Part shown: positions 35,826 to 44,563 of the stretch, piece after piece
How positions within the stretch are numbered: the stretch's first letter is position 1
Layout of the letters: every line of letters begins with the position of its first letter
Assembly (NCBI GenBank): GCA_028288725.1
Contig: JAQGIC010000020.1
Span: 1 to 44,657 of the forward strand
DNA length: 44,657 nucleotides
Reading direction: 5' to 3'
Source of the DNA: Rhodospirillales bacterium
Lineage (GTDB): Bacteria > Pseudomonadota > Alphaproteobacteria > ATCC43930 > CGMCC-115725
Notes under the pieces: generated by a model
The model's database searches: none
Told to the model about the DNA's origin: nothing
Seen by the model: the letters and a program-made list of their open reading frames with translations, nothing else
Translations under genes and position numbers: made by a program

Positions 35826-35874
35826 GGACGAGCGCGCATCGGTGTGCTTTCGGGACCCGAGGGAAACAAGACGG

Positions 35875-36867
35875 TCAGCCGCCGGTGACGCTCATGTGGC
35901 GCGGCACGGCCGGCCCATGATGGCTTCGATCGATCACGAAGTCATGGCCCTTGGGCTTGCGGCCGATCGCCTCCAGGATGGCGCCGTCGAGCAGCTCGTC
36001 GCTTTCCGAAGCGCGCAACGGGGCCCTGAGATCGGCCGCGTCCTCTTGGCCCAGGCACATATAGAGCGTCCCGGTACAGGTGAGGCGCACCCGGTTGCAG
36101 CTCTCGCAGAAATTATGGGTGAGCGGCGTGATGAAGCCGACCCGCCCGCCGGTTTCGCCGACCGTGACATAGCGCGCCGGGCCGCCGGTGCGATAATCGC
36201 TCTCGGCGAGCGACCAGCGCCGGGCCAGGTCGGCGCGCACCCGGGACAGCGGCAGATATTGATCGAGCCGCGCCTCGCCGCCGATCTCGCCCATCGGCAT
36301 GACCTCGATGAAGGTCAAGTCATGGCCCTCGGCGCCGCACCAGGCGACCAGATCGTCGAACTCGCCGTCGTTCACGCCCTTGAGCGCCACCGTGTTGATC
36401 TTGACCTTGAGGCCCGCGCGTTTGGCGGCCTCCAATCCGTCCATCACCTGACCCAGGCGGCCCCAGCGGGTGATGGCGGCGAATTTCTGCTCGTCGAGCG
36501 TGTCCAGCGACACGTTGATGCGCCGCACGCCGGCGGCCTTCAGCGCGGTCGCATATTTCGCGAGCTGGCTGCCGTTGGTGGTAAGCGTCAATTCGTCGAG
36601 CGCACCGCGCTCGATCTGGCGGCCCAGCCGCTCGATCAGCCACATGATGTTGCGCCGGACCAGCGGCTCGCCGCCGGTCAGCCTGAGCTTGCGCACGCCC
36701 TGGCGGATGAAGGCGTTGCACAGACGGTCCAGCTCCTCGAGCGACAGCACGTCCGCCTTGGGCAGGAACGTCATGTCCTCGGCCATGCAATAGACGCAGC
36801 GGAAGTCGCATCGGTCGGTGACCGAAACGCGCAGGTAGCTGACGGTTCGCCCAAAGGGATCAATCAT
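35875..36867 (-). CDS. moaA: GTP 3',8-cyclase MoaA
   Basis: 330-residue radical SAM enzyme for the first step of molybdenum cofactor synthesis. The N-terminal cluster motif is Cys20/24/27 in [10 protein letters not shown], and the SAM-binding [11 protein letters not shown] follows. The second cluster, unique to MoaA, is CX2CX13C at Cys254, Cys257 and Cys271 ([14 protein letters not shown] and on to YMC). The protein ends SVTGG; the double glycine tail is needed for GTP conversion in known MoaA. The ATG at 36867 matches the family start; the frame to 37218 is the antisense of mobA. mobA is divergent, 63 bases away. Confidence 0.96.
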   Translation of the reverse strand: MIDPFGRTVSYLRVSVTDRCDFRCVYCMAEDMTFLPKADVLSLEELDRLCNAFIRQGVRKLRLTGGEPLVRRNIMWLIERLGRQIERGALDELTLTTNGSQLAKYATALKAAGVRRINVSLDTLDEQKFAAITRWGRLGQVMDGLEAAKRAGLKVKINTVALKGVNDGEFDDLVAWCGAEGHDLTFIEVMPMGEIGGEARLDQYLPLSRVRADLARRWSLAESDYRTGGPARYVTVGETGGRVGFITPLTHNFCESCNRVRLTCTGTLYMCLGQEDAADLRAPLRASESDELLDGAILEAIGRKPKGHDFVIDRSHHGPAVPRHMSVTGG

Positions 36868-36930
36868 GTGCGTTAATATGTCGGTCGATCGGTCGCGGGA
36901 CAAGGGGCCGTACGGATAGGGGCATGAATC

Positions 36931-37536
36931 ATGGATGCAGCGGGGCCCTTGGCCGTCGTCCTGGCGGGCGGTCTGGCGCGACGGATGGGCGGGGGCGACA
37001 AGCCGCTGATGGATCTGGCCGGGCGGCCGCTGCTCAGCCATATCCTGGACCGCCTGGAGCCGCAGGTGTCGCTGCTGGCGCTGAACGCCAACGACGATCC
37101 CGCCCGCTACCGGCCGTTCGGCCTGCCGATCCTGCCGGATTCCCTGGCCGGTCGGCCGGGGCCGCTTGCCGGCATCCTGGCGGCGCTCGACTGGGCCGCC
37201 GGCCGAGATGCGACGCATGTGCTGACCGTGCCGGGCGACACGCCGTTCCTGCCGCCCGATCTGGTGCTGCGGCTAAGTGCCGCCACGGTTGCGGGCGCGC
37301 CGGCGGCGATCGCGGCATCCGGGGGACGGCGCCACCCGACCGTGGGGTTCTGGCCGGTCGCGGCGCGCGAGCCCTTGCGGGCGGCGATCCGGGACGAGGG
37401 GCTTCGGCGCGTCGAGCATTGGGTGGGGCGGCTCGGCGCGGTCGCGGTCGATTTCGGGATCGAGCCGTTCGATCCGTTCTTCAATCTGAACACGCCCGAC
37501 GACCTGACGGCGGCGGAACGCATACTCCGGCTTTAG
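36931..37536 (+). CDS. mobA: Molybdenum cofactor guanylyltransferase
   Basis: 201-residue nucleotidyltransferase that attaches GMP to molybdopterin to form the MGD cofactor. The GTP-binding start [27 protein letters not shown] is at about residues 9-35. [14 protein letters not shown], the metal-binding [14 protein letters not shown], and the C-terminal [10 protein letters not shown] complete the family pattern. AGGGG lies about nine bases before the ATG. It is divergent from moaA, so control from one shared region is possible. Its last four bases overlap the end of the DUF3553 gene. Confidence 0.94.
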   Translation: MDAAGPLAVVLAGGLARRMGGGDKPLMDLAGRPLLSHILDRLEPQVSLLALNANDDPARYRPFGLPILPDSLAGRPGPLAGILAALDWAAGRDATHVLTVPGDTPFLPPDLVLRLSAATVAGAPAAIAASGGRRHPTVGFWPVAAREPLRAAIRDEGLRRVEHWVGRLGAVAVDFGIEPFDPFFNLNTPDDLTAAERILRL

Positions 37537-37736
37537 CGGCGCGGCGGCGGCTCCCTGTCGACCTCGTCCAGATCGACCTCGTCCAGATCGACCGCGGCGG
37601 CGATGACCACGCGCTTGCCGGCATGCTCGAAATTGATCGTGATGCGCCCGTCGATCGCCGATTGCACCTGACCCACGCCCCAATCCGGCTCGCCGCGCAG
37701 GCGGACCCAAGTTCCGGGGACAAACTGAGTTTCCAT
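37533..37736 (-). CDS. DUF3553 family small protein
   Basis: 67 residues. The family signature is PGTWVRLRGEPDWGVGQVQSAIDGRITINFEHAGKRV in the order known for DUF3553, a compact beta-rich domain of unknown function (in other proteins it is found fused to helicases). The second half carries a duplicated five-residue acidic repeat, DLDEV DLDEV D, from a 15-bp tandem duplication. The gene overlaps mobA tail to tail and is divergent from the ChpT-like gene. Confidence 0.8.
   Translation of the reverse strand: METQFVPGTWVRLRGEPDWGVGQVQSAIDGRITINFEHAGKRVVIAAAVDLDEVDLDEVDREPPPRR
37560..37589. repeat. 15-bp tandem duplication inside the DUF3553 gene
   Basis: gacctcgtccagatc occurs twice without a gap (37560-37574 and 37575-37589). 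It is in frame and adds one DLDEV unit, typical of replication slippage. Confidence 0.9.
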
Positions 37737-37816
37737 TTGTATTATCCGAATGCGTCTGCGGGTCGGGCTATCCGACCATGGCGGCCAAGGGGCGGCAAGA
37801 CCGATCGGGGATGGGA

Positions 37817-38434
37817 ATGAGCGACTCGCGGATCGATCTCAGAATCGCGGAATTATTGGCGGCACGGCTCTGTCACGAGCTGGTCAGCCCGATCGGCGCC
37901 ATCAACAACGGTGTCGAACTGTTGGAGGATGATCCGGAATTCGCGACGGACGCGGCCGGACTGATCGCCCAGAGCGCCGTCCAGGCAACCCGGCGCCTGC
38001 AATTCTATCGGATCGCCTATGGATCGACCGCGCCGATCGCGGTCGACCTGGGACGGAACGCGGCGCTGGATCTGTTCGCCGACGGCAAGGTCGCCTGCGA
38101 TTGGCCCGAGGCGGCGGCACCGGCCGCGTGGATCAAGCTCGCGTGCAATCTTCTGCTGGTCGCGGCCGAGGCGTTGCCGCGCGGCGGGCGCTTGACCCTC
38201 GCGGCGTCGGCCGCGACCGAGATCCGGGTCGAGATCCGGGCGGAAGGCGAGGGCGCGCGCCTGCCGGCCCATATGCCGGATGCGCTCACGGGAAGCCTCG
38301 CGGACGAAGCGGTCGATGCGCGCAGCGTTCAAGCCGTCTTTACCGGGGCACTCGCCCGGCGTGCGGGGGGCCGGCCCTCGGTCGAAACGCTGCCATCCGG
38401 CGGGTTCGTCTTTAGGCTCGCATCGGCCGATTGA
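37817..38434 (+). CDS. chpT: ChpT-like histidine phosphotransferase
   Basis: 205 residues of the histidine phosphotransferase family that includes Caulobacter ChpT, the link from the CckA kinase to CtrA and CpdR. The dimerisation helix reads LAARLCHELVSPIGAINNGVELLED with the phospho-accepting His20. The rest resembles a degenerate ATPase-like domain (WIKLACNLLLVAAEALPRGGRL, and GGRPSVETLPSGGFVFRL at the end) without ATP-binding motifs, as in ChpT. The ATG at 37817 has GGGGATGGGA before it; the frame extends to 37778. The che operon starts 166 bases downstream on the same strand. Neither cckA nor ctrA is in the window. Confidence 0.8.
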   Translation: MSDSRIDLRIAELLAARLCHELVSPIGAINNGVELLEDDPEFATDAAGLIAQSAVQATRRLQFYRIAYGSTAPIAVDLGRNAALDLFADGKVACDWPEAAAPAAWIKLACNLLLVAAEALPRGGRLTLAASAATEIRVEIRAEGEGARLPAHMPDALTGSLADEAVDARSVQAVFTGALARRAGGRPSVETLPSGGFVFRLASAD

Positions 38435-38600
38435 AACGGGCATGCTCCAGTTCGTTTCACGGTCGAACCGTTCAAGCCTGGAGCGGCCAAACGTAACCGG
38501 ATATTAATGAATAAACACCAAGGTCGGGGAGGTCTCGGGACCGGGTCGAAGATAGGTTTTTCGACCGACCGATCAGTACTTTCACGGCGGAAATCAGGCC

Positions 38601-41255
38601 ATGGACGATCTTCTTAGCGAATTCCTGACCGAGACTAACGAAGGGTTGGGGACGCTCGATCTGGAGCTTGTTCGCCTCGAACAAAATCCCAACGACCCCG
38701 GGTTGCTCGGCAACATTTTCCGCATCGTGCATACGATCAAGGGCACGTGCGGCTTCCTGTCGTTGCCCCGGCTCGAGGCGGTGGCTCACGCGGGCGAAAA
38801 TGTTCTCGGCAAGATCCGCGACGGCCAGCTCGTGGTCACGCCGGTCGCGATCAGCCTGATCCTGAGCTCGCTCGACCGGATCAAGATGCTGCTGGCGACG
38901 CTGGAGGCGACCGAGGCCGAGCCCGACGGCAACGATGCCGATCTCATCGCGCAGTTGAATGCCTTCGCCGACGGCCAGCTCGACGAGTTGCCCGGCGTCG
39001 CGGCCGCTGCGGCGCCGGAACCCGAACCGACGCCTGAGCCGGAGCCGGTTCCCCTGCCGATCGCGAAGGCCGCCCCGACGCCAAGCACCGCCGTCGCGAA
39101 GCCGAAGCCGACCGCCGTGGCCCAGCCGGAACCGGCGGCCCCGCCGCCGCCGGCCGCCGCTCCCCGCGCCCAGGCCGACGGCGACGTCAAGGATTCCGCG
39201 GTCGCGGCCTCGAACATCCGCGTCAATGTCGATCTGTTGGAAAACCTGATGACGATGGTGAGCGAGCTGGTGCTCACCCGCAATCAGCTGATGCAGATCC
39301 TGCGCGGCCAGAAGGATTCCGAATTCGGCATCGCGCTGCAGCGCCTCAGCCATGTGACGAGCGAGCTGCAGGAAGGCGTCATGAAGACGCGCATGCAGCC
39401 GATCGGCAACGCCTGGGCCAAGCTGCCGCGCCTGATCCGCGATCTGGGCATCGAACTGAAGAAGAAGATCGATCTTCAGATGAACGGCGCCGACACCGAA
39501 CTCGACCGCCAGGTGATGGAGCTGATCAAGGATCCGCTCACCCATATGGTGCGCAATTCGGCCGACCATGGCATCGAGACGCCGATCGACCGCCTGATGG
39601 CCGGCAAGCCCGAAACCGGCACGGTCACGCTGAGCGCGTACCATGAGGGCGGCCACATCATCATCGAGATCGCCGATGACGGTAAAGGTCTGGCGACGGA
39701 ACTGATCAAGAAAAAAGCGATCCAGAACGGTCTCGCGACCGAGGCCGAGCTGGCGCAGATGTCCGACCAGCAGATCTATCAGTTCATCTTCAAGGCGGGA
39801 TTCTCGACCGCCGCCGCCGTCACCAGCGTCTCCGGCCGCGGCGTCGGCATGGACGTGGTCCGGACCAATATCGAGAAGATCGGCGGCACGATCGAGCTGA
39901 AGAGCGCGCCGGGCCGTGGGTCGACCTTCGTCATCAAGATCCCGCTGACCTTGGCGATCGTCTCCGCGCTGATCGTCGAATGCGCCGGCGAGCGTTTCGC
40001 GATCCCGCAGATCAGCGTGGTCGAGCTGGTGCGTGCGGCCCCCGGCACGGAAACCCAGATCGAGCGGCTGAACGGCGCGCCGGTCCTGCGTTTGCGCGAT
40101 CGTCTGCTGCCGCTGGTCGGCTTGGACGAGCTGTTGAAGCTGCGCCACAATCATGACACCTCGACCGAGTGCTTCATCGTGGTGGCCCAGGTCGGCACCT
40201 ACTCGTTCGGCATCATCGTCGATCGCGTGTTCGACACCGAGGAAATCGTGGTGAAGCCGGTCGCCCCGCTGCTGCGCGACATCACGATGTTCTCCGGCAA
40301 CACCATCCTGGGCGACGGCGCCGTCATCATGATCCTCGACCCGAACGGCATCGCGGCCGCGACCGGCGAGATCACGGTCGGCAGCGACAACCGGGGCGCG
40401 GCCGAGACGGCCGTGGTCCGCGGCCGCCAGATCGACAAGACGTCGCTGCTGCTGTTCAAGGCCGGCGACGACAGTCCGAAGGCGGTGCCGCTGGCACTGG
40501 TCGCCCGCCTGGAAGAGATCGACCGCAAGGAAATCGAGTATTCCAACGGCAAGCCGGTCGTGCAGTACCGCGGCAAGCTGATGCCGCTGGTGCCGATCGA
40601 TCCGAGCTTGCGCATCGGCCATGAGGGCCGTCAGCCGATCCTGGTCTTCTCGGACAAGGAACGCTCGATGGGCCTGCTGGTCGACGAGATCGTCGATATC
40701 GTCGAGGATGTGCTGCATGTCGAACTGGGTTCCGACAAGCCGGGCCTGATCGGCAGCGCGGTGCTCGCCGGCAAGGCGACCGACCTGGTCGATACCGGCT
40801 TTTACCTGATGCAGGCCTACGACGACTGGTTCGGCTCGCGCAGCGACGGGGCGCTCGATCACGTCGCCCGCACGCTCCGGGTCCTGCTGGTCGACGACTC
40901 GCCGTTCTTCCGCAACCTGCTGACGCCGCTGCTGACGATTGCCGGCTACGAGGTCAGCGCCGTCGAATCGGCCGATCGGGCGCTCGATCTGCACGAGGCG
41001 GGCGAGGATTTCGACATCATAATCAGCGACATCGAGATGCCGGGCATGAACGGCTTCGAATTCGCCGCCCAGGTTCGCGGCGATGGCCGCTGGCGCCATG
41101 TGCCGATGGTGGCGCTGTCGTCCCACGCGACGCCGGAAGATCTCGATCGGGGCCGCGAAGTCGGGTTCAACGATTATATCGCCAAGTTCGACCGGGATGC
41201 GTTGCTGACGTCGCTCTCGGCTACGCTCAATCTTCAGCGGGAGGTCGCAGCATGA
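38601..41255 (+). CDS. cheA: Chemotaxis kinase CheA with C-terminal CheW-like and receiver domains
   Basis: 884 residues. P1 has phospho-accepting His44 in IFRIVHTIKGTCGF. A Pro/Glu/Ala-rich linker (about 125-205) replaces a recognisable P2 domain. P3 dimerisation lies at about 208-275 (LLENLMTMVSELVLTRNQL). The P4 ATPase has MVRNSADHGIE, DDGKGL, FKAGFSTA and GRGVGMDVVRTNI. P5 (VECAGERFAIPQISVVELV) is followed by a second CheW-like domain (about 600-740). A receiver ends the protein (about 759-880, phosphoacceptor Asp810 in IISDIEMPGMNGFEF). CheA with a fused receiver and this gene order recalls the Che1 (F5-type) clusters of Azospirillum. The start of cheW overlaps its stop by 4 bp. Confidence 0.96.
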   Translation: MDDLLSEFLTETNEGLGTLDLELVRLEQNPNDPGLLGNIFRIVHTIKGTCGFLSLPRLEAVAHAGENVLGKIRDGQLVVTPVAISLILSSLDRIKMLLATLEATEAEPDGNDADLIAQLNAFADGQLDELPGVAAAAAPEPEPTPEPEPVPLPIAKAAPTPSTAVAKPKPTAVAQPEPAAPPPPAAAPRAQADGDVKDSAVAASNIRVNVDLLENLMTMVSELVLTRNQLMQILRGQKDSEFGIALQRLSHVTSELQEGVMKTRMQPIGNAWAKLPRLIRDLGIELKKKIDLQMNGADTELDRQVMELIKDPLTHMVRNSADHGIETPIDRLMAGKPETGTVTLSAYHEGGHIIIEIADDGKGLATELIKKKAIQNGLATEAELAQMSDQQIYQFIFKAGFSTAAAVTSVSGRGVGMDVVRTNIEKIGGTIELKSAPGRGSTFVIKIPLTLAIVSALIVECAGERFAIPQISVVELVRAAPGTETQIERLNGAPVLRLRDRLLPLVGLDELLKLRHNHDTSTECFIVVAQVGTYSFGIIVDRVFDTEEIVVKPVAPLLRDITMFSGNTILGDGAVIMILDPNGIAAATGEITVGSDNRGAAETAVVRGRQIDKTSLLLFKAGDDSPKAVPLALVARLEEIDRKEIEYSNGKPVVQYRGKLMPLVPIDPSLRIGHEGRQPILVFSDKERSMGLLVDEIVDIVEDVLHVELGSDKPGLIGSAVLAGKATDLVDTGFYLMQAYDDWFGSRSDGALDHVARTLRVLLVDDSPFFRNLLTPLLTIAGYEVSAVESADRALDLHEAGEDFDIIISDIEMPGMNGFEFAAQVRGDGRWRHVPMVALSSHATPEDLDRGREVGFNDYIAKFDRDALLTSLSATLNLQREVAA

Positions 41256-41746
41256 GTATCGTTCCCGCCGGCTCGACGCCCCGTTCGGTGGCCCTGGGCG
41301 ATGCCGCATCGCACGACTATGTCTCGATCTTCATCGCGGGCCAGATGTTCGGGATTCCGGTGCTGCAGGTGCAGGACGTGCTGGGTCCGCAGCGCATCAC
41401 CCGCATTCCCCTGGCACCGCCCGAGGTCGCCGGCTCACTCAATCTGCGCGGCCGCATCGTGACCGCGATCGACGTGCGCACCCGGCTCAAGCTGCCGAAG
41501 AACACCGACGGCAAGGAGAGCATGAGCGTCGTGGTCGACCAGGGTGGCGAGCAATATAGCCTGCTGGTCGACAATGTCGGCGAGGTGCTGAGCCTGACGA
41601 GCGGGACCTACGAGCGCAATCCGGCGACGCTGGATCCGGCATGGCGCGATGTTTCGAACGGTATTCACCGGCTCGATGGTAACCTGCTCATCATTCTGGA
41701 TGTCGCGCGTCTTCTGGACTTCGCGACCAGTGCCGACGCGGCCTAG
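41252..41746 (+). CDS. cheW: Chemotaxis coupling protein CheW
   Basis: 164-residue SH3-like adaptor that links receptors to CheA. Evidence: DYVSIFIAGQMFGIPVLQVQDVLGP, ITRIPLAPPEVAGSLNLRGRIVTAIDVRTRL, and the VVVDQGGEQYSLLVDNVGEVLSL segment. It carries an N-terminal extension of about 20 residues. It overlaps cheA by four bases (ATGA) and is 44 bases from cheY. Confidence 0.95.
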   Translation: MSIVPAGSTPRSVALGDAASHDYVSIFIAGQMFGIPVLQVQDVLGPQRITRIPLAPPEVAGSLNLRGRIVTAIDVRTRLKLPKNTDGKESMSVVVDQGGEQYSLLVDNVGEVLSLTSGTYERNPATLDPAWRDVSNGIHRLDGNLLIILDVARLLDFATSADAA

Positions 41747-41790
41747 CACCGCCGGTCGTTCTTACACGCTTCGGCGCTTGGAGTTTGGTC

Positions 41791-42156
41791 ATGAAGTTCT
41801 GCTTGATCGTCGATGATTCCCGGGTTGTTCGGAAGGTTGCCCGGCGCATTCTGGAAGATCTCAATTTCGAGATCGCCGAGGCCGCCGACGGCAAGCTGGC
41901 ACTTGAAGCCTGTCTGGTGCGGATGCCCGACGTGGTTCTGCTCGACTGGAACATGCCGGTCATGAACGGTCTGGAATTCCTGATCGAGCTGCGCCAGGCG
42001 CCGGGCGGCGAGGTGCCGATCGTGGTGTTCTGCACGACCGAGAACGACATCGCGCACATTCAGGCGGCGATCGGCGCGGGCGCCAACGAATACATCATGA
42101 AGCCGTTCGACAGCGACATCATCCACGCCAAGTTCGCACAAGTCGGCTTGTTGTGA
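41791..42156 (+). CDS. cheY: Chemotaxis response regulator CheY
   Basis: 121-residue single receiver that would bind the flagellar motor switch when phosphorylated. Asp8-Asp9 in LIVDDSRVVRKVARRIL, phosphoacceptor Asp52 in VLLDWNMPVMNGLEFL, Thr in VFCTTEND and Lys in YIMKPFDSDII are present. The ATG at 41791 has GGAG seven bases upstream; the TTG at 41785 is less likely. Its stop overlaps the GTG start of cheB. Confidence 0.95.
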   Translation: MKFCLIVDDSRVVRKVARRILEDLNFEIAEAADGKLALEACLVRMPDVVLLDWNMPVMNGLEFLIELRQAPGGEVPIVVFCTTENDIAHIQAAIGAGANEYIMKPFDSDIIHAKFAQVGLL

Positions 42157-43439
42157 CGGACGGCAGGTCTCCCTTGCCAGGATCTTCCCCCACAGGGCCG
42201 TCCGCCGATCAAGGCGGTGGGCCCTATCGGGTCATGGTCTGCGACGACAGCGCCGTTATTCGCGGCCTGATCTCGCGCAATCTCGAGACCGATCCGGAGA
42301 TTCACGTCGTCACGACCGTGTCGAACGGCCAGATGGCGCTGAACGCCTTGAGCCGCTATCCGATCGAGGTCTGCATTCTCGACATCGAGATGCCGGTCAT
42401 GGACGGGCTGACCGCGCTCCCCAAGATGATCGAGGCCCAGCCCGATCTGCAGGTCGTGATGGCGTCGACGCTGACGCGACGCAATGCCGAAATCAGCATG
42501 AAGGCGCTGGCCGCCGGTGCCGCCGATTATCTGGCGAAGCCGACGACGTCGATGGCGCTCAACGCCGCCGCCGAGTTCAAGACCGAGCTGGCCGCCAAGG
42601 TGAAGGCGTTGGGCGCCGCGCGTCGCCGCGCCGCCGGCATTGCCGTTCCCCACGCACAGCCGTCGTCCCCGGCGCCGGGCCACGCACCGTCCCATGGCCC
42701 CGCGCCGACGCCGCGCCCGTTCGGTGCGCCGGCAGCGCCCGGCCACGCACCGGCCGCCCCCTTCGTGGCGCGCCCCGTCGGTGCCCCGGCGGCACCGCGT
42801 CCGGCGCTGGCGCCGGGTGTCAAGGCGCCGATCGCGCTCCGGCCGGCCCCGACCGAAATTCCCGAGATCATCGCGATCGGCTCGTCGACCGGCGGGCCGC
42901 AGGCGCTGTTCGCCGTGCTGTCGGCGCTGAAGCCGGGCCTGCCGCAACCGATCGTGATCACCCAGCATATGCCGGCGACCTTCACGACCATTCTGGCCGA
43001 GCATATCGAACGGGCGAGCGGCATTCCCACCCATGAGGCGGCCGAGGGCATGGTGCTGCAGGGCGGTCACATCTATGTGGCGCCGGGCGAGTTCCACATG
43101 ACCATCGAGGCCCAGGGCGGGCAGAAGATCGTGAAGCTGTTGAAGACGCCGCCGGAGAATTATTGCCGACCCTCGGTCGACCCGATGCTGCGCAGTTTGA
43201 TCAAGCTCTATGCCCGGCGCGTTTTCACTGTCATTCTGACCGGCATGGGACAGGATGGCCTCCGGGGATGTGAAGCGGTCATCGCGGCCGGTGGCTCGGT
43301 CATCGGTCAGGATGAGGCGACCAGCGTCGTCTGGGGCATGCCCGGCGCGGTTGCGACGGCCGGTGTCTGCAGCGCGGTTCTGCCGCTCGCGGAGATCGCG
43401 CCGTACATCCGCAAGGTGGCGACGAGGGCAGCGTCATGA
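42153..43439 (+). CDS. cheB: Chemotaxis methylesterase CheB
   Basis: 428 residues. The receiver (about 25-140) has Asp77 in CILDIEMPVMDG. A long linker rich in Pro, Ala and His (about 165-235) leads to the methylesterase/deamidase domain with catalytic Ser245 in AIGSSTGGPQ, His272 in VITQHMPATF and Asp368 in ILTGMGQDGL. It removes receptor methyl groups when phosphorylated by CheA, giving adaptation. The linker is longer than in Escherichia coli CheB. The start is GTG, within the cheY stop (4-bp overlap), and the end overlaps cheR by 4 bp. Confidence 0.96.
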   Translation: MTDGRSPLPGSSPTGPSADQGGGPYRVMVCDDSAVIRGLISRNLETDPEIHVVTTVSNGQMALNALSRYPIEVCILDIEMPVMDGLTALPKMIEAQPDLQVVMASTLTRRNAEISMKALAAGAADYLAKPTTSMALNAAAEFKTELAAKVKALGAARRRAAGIAVPHAQPSSPAPGHAPSHGPAPTPRPFGAPAAPGHAPAAPFVARPVGAPAAPRPALAPGVKAPIALRPAPTEIPEIIAIGSSTGGPQALFAVLSALKPGLPQPIVITQHMPATFTTILAEHIERASGIPTHEAAEGMVLQGGHIYVAPGEFHMTIEAQGGQKIVKLLKTPPENYCRPSVDPMLRSLIKLYARRVFTVILTGMGQDGLRGCEAVIAAGGSVIGQDEATSVVWGMPGAVATAGVCSAVLPLAEIAPYIRKVATRAAS

Positions 43440-44278
43440 ACATTGATGATTTCAATCTGCTGTCCAAGCTGATCAAGGACCGCTCGGGTCTGACGCTGAC
43501 CAAGGACAAGGCCTATCTGCTGGAAAGCCGCCTGCTGCCGGTGGCGCGCAAATGGAATCTGAAAAGCCTCGACGAACTGGTGATGCGGCTCAGGACCCGG
43601 TCCGAGGCCGGCCTGGTGCGCGACGTGGTCGAGGCGATGACCACGAACGAGAGCTTTTTCTTTCGCGACATCAAGCCGTTCGACCAGTTCAAGCAGGTCG
43701 TGCTGCCGTTTCTGCTGCAGGCGCGCGGCGCCAACCGGACCATCAAGGTCTGGTCGGCCGCCTGTTCGAGCGGGCAGGAGCCCTATACGCTCGGCATGAT
43801 GCTGAAGGAAGAGCGGCAGAAGCTGATCGGCTGGAACGTCGACATTCTGGCGACGGATCTGTCGACGGAGATCCTGGCCAAGGCGCAGGCGGGGCTCTAT
43901 TCCCAGTTCGAAGTCCAGCGCGGCCTGCCGATCCAGCTGCTGGTGAAATATTTCAAGCAGGCGGGCGATCGCTGGCAGATCGACAGCGCGATCCGCGAGA
44001 TGGTGCGCTATCGGCCGTTCAACCTGCTGGACGAGCTGTCGGGGCTGGGCCAGTTCGATGTCATCTTCTGTCGCAACGTGCTGATCTATTTCGATCAGCC
44101 GACCAAGCAGATGGTGCTGGAACGGATGGCCAAGCAATTGGCGCCCGACGGGTTCCTCTATCTGGGCGGCGCCGAGACCGTGGTCGGCATCACCGACAAA
44201 TTCCAGCCGATGGCCAACCACCGCGGCATCTATCACCACGCCAATCCGGCGGCGGCGGCACGGGTCGCGGGGCTGTAA
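43436..44278 (+). CDS. cheR: Chemotaxis methyltransferase CheR
   Basis: 280-residue SAM-dependent enzyme that methylates receptor glutamates. The N-terminal helical domain (FNLLSKLIKDRSGLTLTKDK, LLESRL) precedes the catalytic MTTNESFFFRD motif, SAM-binding IKVWSAACSSGQEPYTLGM, ILATDLSTEIL and FDVIFCRNVLIYFDQPTKQ. It is the last gene of the operon; the palindromic element begins ten bases after its stop and could contribute to termination. No cheD or cheX gene follows in the window. Confidence 0.96.
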   Translation: MNIDDFNLLSKLIKDRSGLTLTKDKAYLLESRLLPVARKWNLKSLDELVMRLRTRSEAGLVRDVVEAMTTNESFFFRDIKPFDQFKQVVLPFLLQARGANRTIKVWSAACSSGQEPYTLGMMLKEERQKLIGWNVDILATDLSTEILAKAQAGLYSQFEVQRGLPIQLLVKYFKQAGDRWQIDSAIREMVRYRPFNLLDELSGLGQFDVIFCRNVLIYFDQPTKQMVLERMAKQLAPDGFLYLGGAETVVGITDKFQPMANHRGIYHHANPAAAARVAGL

Positions 44279-44287
44279 GACACACCA

Positions 44288-44549
44288 CCGTCATTCCCGC
44301 GCAGCGCTAGGCTATGTACCTATCTGTTTTCGTCTTTTGAACCAGTAGGTTACCTAAACACTCCGTCATGCCCGGGCTTGACCCGGGCATCCACGCCCCT
44401 CCGCCGGAGCCCTGTTTGGCCGTGAAATCGGCTAGCCCAACCACGTGGATGGCCGGGTCAAGGCCCGGCCATGACGATGTAAAAGACTAACCATCTGAAA
44501 TGAAACAGAAAGAAATGTACATAGCCTAGCGCCTACGCGGGAATGACGG
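44288..44549 (+). repeat. Nested palindromic repeat element, copy B (complete)
   Basis: The outer arms at 44288-44330 and about 44506-44549 are imperfect inverted repeats sharing ccgtcattcccgcg at the tips and gctaggctatgtac further in. They enclose the inner unit at 44342-44493. This copy lacks the 282-bp insertion present in copy A, and it runs in the opposite orientation. It lies between the cheR stop and the end of a minus-strand gene. Confidence 0.85.
44342..44493 (+). repeat. Inner 152-bp unit of copy B
   Basis: Runs from ccagtaggttacc to gactaacca. It carries cgtcatgcccgggcttgac near its left end and a matching ggtcaaggcccggccatgac near the right, each with internal dyad symmetry. The same unit makes up bases 1-441 of the window in reverse (about 148 bp once the 293 bp of insertion plus duplication is removed), with only scattered base differences. 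Confidence 0.8.
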
Positions 44550-44563
44550 GTAAAGAAGCCTCC

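Noticed and set aside
36868-37218. N-terminal extension of MoaA
   Set aside because: It is the antisense of mobA; the family start is the ATG at 36867.
38540-38570. Small ggtcga/tcgacc hairpin before cheA as a regulatory leader
   Set aside because: Only six base pairs around a long loop; not distinguishable from chance.
38472-41309. 945-aa minus-strand frame opposite cheA
   Set aside because: Antisense shadow; the cheA motifs are unmistakable on the plus strand.
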